From Halichondria panicea (lineage: Eukaryota; Porifera; Demospongiae; Suberitida; Halichondriidae): 64,000 nt of DNA. The notes under the pieces were generated by a model, which was given only the letters and a program-made list of their open reading frames with translations, searched no databases and was not told the DNA's origin. This document shows, one piece after another, positions 57,301-64,000 of this stretch. The DNA lies in assembly GCF_963675165.1 (NCBI RefSeq), contig NC_087379.1:5287442-5351441 (forward strand), read 5' to 3'. Both the position numbers and the translations under genes were made by a program. Within the stretch, counting starts at the first letter, position 1, and every line of letters begins with the position of its first letter.

Positions 57301-60047
57301 TCAGATGAGTTAAGACGTTCTTTAGGCATGCCCATTGGAATGGGGAAACAGAAGTTTCCCCCTCCGTGGCTGGTTGCTATGCAACGATATGGTCCTCCCC
57401 CTTCCTATCCTCACCTCAAAATACTCGGCCTCAACGCTCCAATTCCAGAGGTGTGTGGGAGGACTTATTGTCAAGTCTTGCACTTATTTGTATCTCTGCC
57501 TTTTCGTAGGGCTGTTCATTTGGCTACTTTGTTGGTGGGTGGGGAAAGCCCCCCGTTGACGAGGGAGGCCGCCCCCTCTATGGAGATGTGTTTGGGATAG
57601 ATACAAAGGATGTGGGTGGAGTTACTAACGAAGATGACGAAGCACTCGACAAGGCACCGTGGGGTGAACTAGAGTCTGAGGAAGAGGAGTCAGAAGAGGT
57701 ATGTGTATGTCACTATGTGCCCAGTGTGTCATATAATTGGTGTACTTTTCATGTGATTGTCATGTGACAGGAGTCTAGTGAGGATGAGGCTGAGTCTCCT
57801 AAACCTGAGGATATACAAGCCGGCCTAGTGACTCCAATGGAAGGGTGAGCCTCAGTGCATGGCAATCGTACAGATTTAAAATCTGTTCTTTGTTTTTTTT
57901 ATGGTAGACTGGTTACTCCGAGTGGTATCACGTCCATACCAGCTGGCCTGGAGACACCTGAGATGATCCAACTCAGGTAAGGTACTTTATGGTCACATAA
58001 AAATCCACTGACCTCACATGTCCCGGCAGAAAGAAGAAGATTGAGGAGGCGATGGAAGCTGGAGGGGAAACCCCTGCCCTCTATACTGTGCTCCCAGAAA
58101 AGACTGCGGCAGTGGGTGGGGCCATGATGGGCTCCTCCCATGTGTACGATCTGGGAGCTGCTGCACCAGGTGTTATCAGGAAGGTGGGGTACCCTATTAC
58201 ATTGTATGTCAGTTAAACTCTTTAATATAATTATTATTATGCCTCGAGGCGTAGCCGCACGAGGGATACGGTAAAGCTGACTGTGTGTGTGTGTGTGTGT
58301 GTGTGTCTGTGTGTCTGTGTGTCTGTGTGTCTGTTCCAGCTGTAACTGCTCAACGGTTGCAATGCGACGAAAACTAACAGCTTCTATAGGCTTCTAGCCA
58401 CGTTCTCTTGGATTTTGATTCGTGGATTAGCAAACTAAAGCTTCTTTCTCGAGTTATGGCTAGTTTGACTCACATTGAAGGCTGTTGCAGTCTCTTCAGA
58501 ATCTTTCATAGAATCATCTGTCCGCACAAACTTTCTATTCAACATATGAGTTAGCCTTGCACTAAAGCGCTAGCTTTTTGTTAGCTACAAGACTCAGAAA
58601 ATACCTGTTAAAACAGCTAGCTAGCAGTAGCCATTTGTGAAATTGATCTCTTTGGACACACCCTTTAATTATTCCTATGGATGTAATGCGCATGCGCGCT
58701 CATTCCCCAGATCCAGATCCTCCTGGCAGAATCATATTTTTCTTGAGGGCCTGGTAAGCCACAAAACACTACTATAGATAACAATATGTATGTACACAAG
58801 TCTTTTCTTCTTAAATATTATAATTATACACTGCATGCAGATCCAATTTTCTTCTTTCTTGATGTCCTGGTATTAAAGCCACATAATACAACAATAGATG
58901 CATGTAATAAGTCTTTTCTTCTCAGTGACTTTATATAGATAAGCTAACTTTATGAAATAATTATGCACTTCCGCTTATAATTAATTGAAAACAAAATCTT
59001 CTTCTTTGTTGCTTCCTAGATCCTTGAGGCCCTGGTATAAGCAGCCACAAAACACAACAATGATACCATAATTATACAATTGCAAGTCAGTTTTAGACAG
59101 ATTATTTTATACACTTTTTCCTCTTCTATACTTTCTCTTCTATACTTTTGAGCGAAAGCAAATCATGGCGAGAGGCATTAGCACAGCGCCAGCTTGAACA
59201 CTAGTTTAAGCAGGTTTCTCTCTATGTGTTGTACATGTAGCAGTATTGTTCGTTCTTTCTAGTTTGTTAACTTCCATGTACATGGTTGTCTCCTCCCTTC
59301 AAAGTTTGGTGCACAATGGCGGTGCATTTTTATATATCGTTCAGTTAAGTTATATAATAATATTATAGCACTCATCTAAATGGACACAATGTACACGTAT
59401 GTCAGGGTAGTACTAGTGAAGCTCACTGTGTGTTTCTCTCTTTCTCCTGCTCAGAGTGGACCTGGTGGCGAGGGTGTGGAGGTGGCACTGGACCCCAGTG
59501 AGCTGGATCTAGATACTGCAACCATGTCGGCCAGGTAAACTGATAACTGCAGAAGTACTACGTAAATAGTATGCCGTATGAAGAGTCCTATATTCATAGA
59601 TTGGGTGTGCACAGTTTATGAATGCGTGTGGGTAATGATACGTATACACACCACATTCTTATGGCTACACATGTATATTCCAAATACAACTCGTTATAAT
59701 TATTATAATTATGGTGTGATTCCCCTCCCATCTCAACCCGTGGTCTGCAGGTATGATGAGCAGATGAAGGACAAGAATGTACTTCAGAAGGAGGACCTTA
59801 GTGACATGGTGGCTGAGCATGCGGCGAAGCAGAAGGTGGGAGTTAGTGTTAGGTGATTGTTTTTGATCGGATTGTCTTTGATTTTTTTCAAGTGCATGTT
59901 CGGTATAATTTTATGCTGTTGTATCAGTAGTATACCTGTGACTCTTAATACTTTACTCCATGCATACACTCTCCACAGAAGAGGAAGAGGGCTGCAACAG
60001 ATAGTGGGGGAAAGGCCTCAAAAAAACTCAAAGAATTCAAATTCTAG
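54370..60047 (+). CDS. SF3B2: Splicing factor 3B subunit 2 (SF3B2/SAP145), 16 exons, 796 residues
   Basis: Exons: 54370-54457, 54511-54557, 54730-55290, 55383-55489, 55736-55952, 56173-56322, 56559-56669, 56892-57083, 57253-57450, 57510-57698, 57771-57844, 57908-57976, 58030-58183, 59455-59534, 59751-59835, 59979-60047. The total is 2,391 bases with frame kept at every join. The protein has an N-terminal SAP-like segment, a Pro-rich repeat, a Lys/Arg run, then the conserved core (KKLRKLNRLTVAQLKQLVER, VPVPRHWCFKRKYLQGKRGI), the PSP motif (PGDLSDELRRSLGMPIGMGK) and the tail DMVAEHAAKQK to KKLKEFKF. SF3B2 is part of U2 snRNP and holds the branch-point complex in the nucleus. Intron 13 is enlarged by a repeat. 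Confidence 0.97.
54874..55161 (+). repeat. Twelve 24-bp units encoding VVEQPPPT in SF3B2 exon 3
   Basis: Exactly 288 bases form 12 units with consensus GTCGTGGAGCAACCGCCCCC plus CACA. Variants give VLEQ, VVMQ, VVRQ and QLPP. Frame is perfectly kept. Human SF3B2 is also Pro-rich near its N-terminus but, as far as I recall, lacks this octapeptide array. Confidence 0.97.
58225..59205. mobile_element. Interspersed repeat, full-length copy in SF3B2 intron 13
   Basis: It starts TTATTATGCCTCGAGGCGTA and ends CAGCTTGAACACTAGTTTAA. It is the inverted counterpart of 33118-33885 and carries a (GT)n plus GTCTGT tract after its left end. No open frame of note. Confidence 0.75.
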
Positions 60048-60168
60048 ACTTTATTCTTTATTACTTTGGACTTTTCTTTTCTGTCCACATATTCGTGTAT
60101 TCTATAATGATGCATTCCAATTCCTGCTGGTGTTCTTAATCATTATGTCATGTGGAAACAGATCAATG

Positions 60169-60174
60169 AATAAA
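60169..60174 (+). other. Poly(A) signal of SF3B2
   Basis: AATAAA lies 122 bases past the SF3B2 stop. The next gene starts only 48 bases further on, so the two transcription units are tightly packed. Confidence 0.65.
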
Positions 60175-60221
60175 GCTAGAGCCCCTCCCTAGCTTTTTTA
60201 ATTCTGCAGTGATAGCAAAAT

Positions 60222-61412
60222 ATGGCCTTCAGAGAGCTAGAGCTAGAGACAGAAAGGAAAACAGGATTTGACTGTCAGCTTGTGGAGACTCCACCTGATC
60301 ACCTTCTACAGACAGAGTGTCCAGTTTGCCTCCAGATCCTTCGAGAGCCCCATCAGGTTACATGCTGTGGCTACAGCTACTGTCTGTCTTGTATTGAGCA
60401 CATCAGAAACAAACCTTGTCCGACCTGCAACGAAGAGAACTTCGCTGTATATCCGAACAAAGGGCTAAAACGCAGTCTTTACGCATTGAAGGTTCACTGT
60501 AGCTATCAGAAAGACGGGTGTGAGTGGACGGGGGAACTGGGGCAGCTTGACAAGCACCTTAACTCAAATCCTACACCTGCGAAACAACTGGATGGATGTC
60601 AGTTTGTTGAAATAGTTTGCCTTGATTGTGATGCCATTGTAAAACGATGCGATTTTGATCATCATATTTCAATTGACTGCTCTGTTACTGTTCTCTGTGA
60701 TTTTCACCACATTGGATGTGCCTTAAAACTTCCTCGTAAAGACATGCCAGAACACCTGAGAGAGAACCTCCTCACACACATCTCTCTATTAGCCACCAGT
60801 CATGCCAAACAACAGGATGAAATCACCAGGCACAAAGTTCAAATTGCTGAACTGACTAAGCTCACTGCAGACCAGCAAAACCAAATTGTTTTGCTACATG
60901 CTGAGAATAAAAGCCTGAGAAGTGTGGACCCAGAAATTGAAATTGCTCGAGAAATAACAGTGCCAGTAGAAACTTCTGAAATAGTTACCTTGACAAATTT
61001 CCAACAACAAAAGGACGAAGACACTGTGTGGTTCTCCCCTCCTCTCTACACACACTCTCAGGGCTACAAGATCTGCTTTGCTGTGTACCCTAATGGAGAC
61101 GGCGCCGGCAAGAACACTCATATCTCTGTGTACTCATATCTCATGCCTGGGGAGTTTGATGATACACTGACGTGGCCAATTCGAGGGGAGATTCGATACC
61201 AGCTACTCAACCAAGAAGATGGAGAAAACCATAGAGAAGGAGTGAGTACATATCATGAGAGAAGGAGTGACAAGAGTTGTGCAAGAGTTCTCTATGCTAA
61301 ACGCTCTCAAGGGCTAGGGATGGGAAGGTTCCTCCCGCAAGGTCTTCTCCCAAAATACCTGCAAAAGGATTGTCTCAAGTTTCGTATCTATGGTGGCAAT
61401 GTTAGAATGTAA
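60222..61412 (+). CDS. RING-TRAF protein, intronless, 396 residues
   Basis: The ATG at 60222 (MAFRELELETERKTGFDCQL) opens a single uninterrupted frame. The RING-like finger is at residues 33-69 (CPVC, CCGYSYCLSC, CPTC), with Tyr where His is usual. One or two TRAF zinc fingers follow (VHCSYQKDGCEWTGELGQLD, CDFHHIGCALKLP). The set is shorter than in the gene at 49526 because two fingers are missing. A coiled coil lies near 195-230 and a MATH/TRAF-C-like domain at about 265-395 (VWFSPPLYTHSQGYKICFAV, GEFDDTLTWPIRGEIRYQLL). It starts 174 bases after the SF3B2 stop on the same strand. A role as receptor-proximal ubiquitin adaptor is inferred from family. A dead tandem copy follows at 62.07 kb. 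Confidence 0.88.
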   Translation: MAFRELELETERKTGFDCQLVETPPDHLLQTECPVCLQILREPHQVTCCGYSYCLSCIEHIRNKPCPTCNEENFAVYPNKGLKRSLYALKVHCSYQKDGCEWTGELGQLDKHLNSNPTPAKQLDGCQFVEIVCLDCDAIVKRCDFDHHISIDCSVTVLCDFHHIGCALKLPRKDMPEHLRENLLTHISLLATSHAKQQDEITRHKVQIAELTKLTADQQNQIVLLHAENKSLRSVDPEIEIAREITVPVETSEIVTLTNFQQQKDEDTVWFSPPLYTHSQGYKICFAVYPNGDGAGKNTHISVYSYLMPGEFDDTLTWPIRGEIRYQLLNQEDGENHREGVSTYHERRSDKSCARVLYAKRSQGLGMGRFLPQGLLPKYLQKDCLKFRIYGGNVRM

Positions 61413-61586
61413 TGGACCTGTGTTTTTACTTGTGTATTGAAGTGTTATGGAAAAAAGCTCATCTATCTCAATAACAGGCCGCCCTTAGTGTAAGTTTATT
61501 TTGATATCAGCCTTGGCAAGTTGATGACCTTTACCAACACATAGTTTCAAGAAAAGTAAGTGTGTAGACACTGTAATTTTAATAAA

Positions 61587-63400
61587 GGTTTCTCTCTATG
61601 TGTTGTACATGTAGCAGTATTGTTCGTTCTTTCTAGTTTGTTTACTTCCATGTACATGGTTGTCTCCTCCCTTCAAAGTTTGGTGTACAATGGCGGTGCT
61701 TGTTTTTGATCGTATTGTGTTTGATTTTTTTTAAGTGTATGTTTGTTATAATTTTATACTATTGTATCAGTAGTATACCTGTGTACGTAAGCCCGTTTGT
61801 AATGTAGATGTGTGTTTGACATGTTGTAAGTATTGCCCTACACTTAATACTTTACTCCATGCATACACTCTCCATAGAAGAGGAAGAGAGCTGCAACAGA
61901 TAGGGGAAAGGCCTCAAAAAAACTCACAAAGAATTCAAATTCTAGACTTTATTCCTATGCTTTCTGTCCACACGTACATTTCTATAACGATGCATTCCAA
62001 TTCCTGCTGCTGGTGTTCTTAATCATTATGTCATGTGGAAACAGATCAATGAATAAAGCTAGAGCCCCTCCCTAGCGAAAACAGGATTTGACTGCCAGCT
62101 TGTACTTGTGGAGACTCCACCTGATCACCTTCTACAGACAGAGTGTCCAGTTTGTCTCCAGATCCTTCGAGAGCCCCATCAGGTTACATGCTGTGGCTAC
62201 AGCTACTGTCTGTCTTGTATTGAGCACATCAGAAACAAACCTTGTCCGACCTGCAACGAAAAGAACTTCGCTGTATATCCGAACAAAGGGCTAAAACACA
62301 GTCTTTACGCATTGAAGGTTCACTGTAGCTACCAGAAAGACGGGTGTAAGTGGACGGGGGAACTGGGGCAGTTTGACAAGCACCTTAATTAACTCAAATT
62401 CTACACCTGCGAAACAACTGGATGGATGTCAGTTTGTTGAAATAGTTTGCCTTGATTGTGATGCCATCGTAAAACGATGCGATTTTGATCGTCGTATTTC
62501 AATTGACTGCTCTGTTACTGTTCTCTGTGATTTTCACCACGTTGGATGTGCCTTAAAACTTCCTCGTAAAGACATGCCAAAACACCTGAGAGAGAACCTC
62601 CTCACACACATCTCTCTATTAGCCACCAGTCATGCCAAACAACAGGATGAAATCACCAGGCACAAAGTTCAAATTGCTGAACTGACTAAGCTCACTGCAG
62701 ACCAGCAAAACCAAATTGTTTCGCTACATACTGAGAATAAAAGCCTGAGAAGTGTGGACCCAGAAATTGAAATTGCTCGAGAAATAACAGTGCCAGTAGA
62801 AACTTCTGAAATAGTTACCTTGACAAATTTCCAACAACAAAAGGACGAAGACACTGTGTGGTTCTCCCCTCCTCTCTCTCAGGGCTACAAGATCTGCTTT
62901 GCTGTGTACCCTAATGGAGACGGCGCCGGCAAGAACACTCATATCTCTGTGTACTCATATCTCATGCCTGGGGAGTTTGATGATACACTGACGTGACCAA
63001 TTCGAGGGGAGATTCGATATCAGCTACTCAACCAAGAAGATGGAGAAGGAGTGATCGAGTACATATCATGAGAGAAGGAGTGACAAGAGTTGTGCAAGAG
63101 TTCTCTATGCTAAACGCTCTGGAGGGCTAGGGATGGGAAGGTTCCTCCTGCAAGGTCTTCTCCCAAAATACCTGCAAAAGGATTGTCTCAAGCTTCGTAT
63201 CTATGGTGGCAATGTTAGAATGTAATGGACCTGTGTTTTTACTTGTGAAGTGTTATCTCTCCATGAAAATTAATGGTCATCTACCTCAATAACAGGCCGC
63301 CCTTAGTATATGATATCAGCCTTGGCAAGTTGATGACCTTTACCAAGACATTGTTTCAAGAAAAGTAAGTGTGTAGATGTGCTGTATAATTTTAATATTT
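61587..63400 (+). repeat. Tandem duplicate of the SF3B2 3' end - TRAF-like gene segment
   Basis: It matches 59215-61580 in order: TTTCTCTCTATGTGTTGTAC (59216 and 61593), the SF3B2 last exon, the TRAF-like gene and its 3' flank. Bases equivalent to about 59330-59855, including SF3B2 exons 14 and 15, are missing from this copy. The duplicated last exon (61879-61950) has lost bases at ACAGATAGTGGGGGAAAGG and cannot encode the tail. Confidence 0.9.
62070..63225 (+). pseudogene. Dead copy of the 396-residue RING-TRAF gene
   Basis: Very similar to 60222-61412, but the start region is deleted (the sequence joins CCCCTCCCTAGC to GAAAACAGGA). TACTTG is inserted after the CAGCTTG near 62100. Four extra bases after CACCTTAA at 62390 shift the frame. 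TGG has become TGA in the TLTW motif at about 62995, and a deletion removes part of the GENHREG region near 63040. The remaining sequence is only slightly diverged, so the loss is recent. Confidence 0.93.
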
Positions 63401-63421
63401 ATGTGTCTATCTATTCAGATA
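63365..63421 (+). other. Probable intron in the UBIAD1 5' untranslated region
   Basis: TTTCAAGAAAAGTAAGTG supplies a strong donor at 63365 and CTATTCAG an acceptor at 63420, two bases before the ATG of UBIAD1. The same donor context exists at about 61556 in the upstream duplicate, so the duplication seems to include a non-coding first exon of UBIAD1. Confidence 0.5.
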
Positions 63422-64000
63422 ATGCCCTCTGATCAACCCCAAAGTGATCTTCTGGGTGCTCTCAGACCATGGACCTTCTCAGCATCCACCACACCTGTCG
63501 TATTGGGAGCTGTCCTATCCTATCGTAGCGATGGACAGTTTCGACTAGACCTTCTCCTACTCACACTAGGCGCCGTACTCTCGGTGAATGGAGCTGGAAA
63601 CATGGTCAATAGTTACTTTGAACTCATTCGAGGCTCTCGCTCGACTGCTGTCGTGACTACAGATCCAAGAATCGATCGCAGACGACGTAGATCCAGTGAC
63701 TCTGACGATGAAATCGATCACTCTAAACTCGTTAATTTTGCGGCTTATTTGTATTTTTTTGGAATGATCTGTTTGTGGTTATTGATGATGTTCTCCCCTG
63801 CCAAGAGTCAGTTCTTGGCCGCACTATTCTTTGGAGGTCTCTCAAGTTCGTTTATATACACAGGGGGCATTGGACTCAAGTACTACATTATTGGAGACAT
63901 TTTAGTGATGTTCACATTCGGCCCCCTTGCTGTATTGTTCTCGTATGTTGTTCAAACTGGTACCGTCTCGATGGGTCCCTTACTATTGGCTCTGCCGCTA
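63422..64000 (+). CDS. UBIAD1: UbiA prenyltransferase domain-containing protein 1, N-terminal 193 codons (runs off the window)
   Basis: The frame opens with MPSDQPQSDLLGALRPWTFS and stays open to the window edge. The family makes menaquinone-4 (vitamin K2) or related prenylated quinones and is an integral membrane enzyme of Golgi/ER or mitochondria. Matching features are LRPWTFSASTTPVVLGAVLS, the GAGNMVNSYF stretch, a charged loop (DPRIDRRRRRSSDSDDE), FFGGLSSSFIYTGGIGLKYY and GDILVMFTFGPLAVLFSYVV. Several hydrophobic helices are evident. The first Asp-rich metal site, normally N-x3-D, reads NSYFE, and the following Asp is also changed. The second motif lies beyond the window. Confidence 0.9.
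   Translation, partial: MPSDQPQSDLLGALRPWTFSASTTPVVLGAVLSYRSDGQFRLDLLLLTLGAVLSVNGAGNMVNSYFELIRGSRSTAVVTTDPRIDRRRRRSSDSDDEIDHSKLVNFAAYLYFFGMICLWLLMMFSPAKSQFLAALFFGGLSSSFIYTGGIGLKYYIIGDILVMFTFGPLAVLFSYVVQTGTVSMGPLLLALPL

Overview
The window is eukaryotic and looks like animal nuclear DNA, most probably from a sponge. Coding regions are split into short exons with GT..AG introns, spacers are AT-rich, and microsatellites and decayed transposons are common. The recognisable genes are animal-type: an Eph-receptor-like ectodomain, RING/TRAF proteins, an ankyrin/Death/ROC-COR protein, mind bomb, SF3B2 and UBIAD1. The sponge assignment is inferred from this gene mix and was not tested by any search.

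Layout. 0-12 kb is a transposon graveyard: two gag-like ORF remnants, a PHD/Ulp1 transposon gene remnant, a Merlin DNA transposon with long inverted ends, and two other decayed transposon-type genes. 12.7-14.7 kb is a decayed C-terminal half of glycogen branching enzyme (GBE1). 15-21.7 kb (minus strand) holds two tandem genes for Eph-receptor-like membrane proteins that keep the ligand-binding domain, cysteine-rich module, FN3 domain and transmembrane helix but have no kinase. Each carries one frameshift. Partial copies lie at 26.2 kb and 53.3 kb. 22.3-25.3 kb (minus) is a frameshifted integrase - Ulp1 - PHD element of the Ginger type. 26.7-29.2 kb is mostly non-coding with hairpins.

29.2-42.2 kb (plus) is the centrepiece. 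It is an apparently intact 17-exon gene whose exons keep frame throughout and encode about 1,635 residues: eight ankyrin repeats (one per exon), a Death domain, a ROC-COR GTPase module interrupted by a KSDSTTAD-type repeat array, then two more Death domains. This resembles DAPK1 without its kinase and suggests a signalling or innate-immune scaffold. 42.6-52.2 kb (plus) holds scattered exons of a mind bomb-like E3 ligase, probably decayed. They are interrupted by a truncated hAT transposon, fold-back elements, a non-LTR retrotransposon fragment and an intact intronless RING-TRAF gene on the minus strand.

54.4-60.05 kb (plus) is a complete 16-exon SF3B2 gene (796 residues) with a perfectly phased 12-unit VVEQPPPT repeat. 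A second intronless RING-TRAF gene starts 174 bases past its stop. That gene, the SF3B2 last exon and the apparent UBIAD1 5' exon were duplicated in tandem, giving a dead copy at 61.6-63.4 kb. The window ends inside UBIAD1, whose first aspartate-rich motif is altered. All exon borders were placed by eye from splice signals and reading frame.
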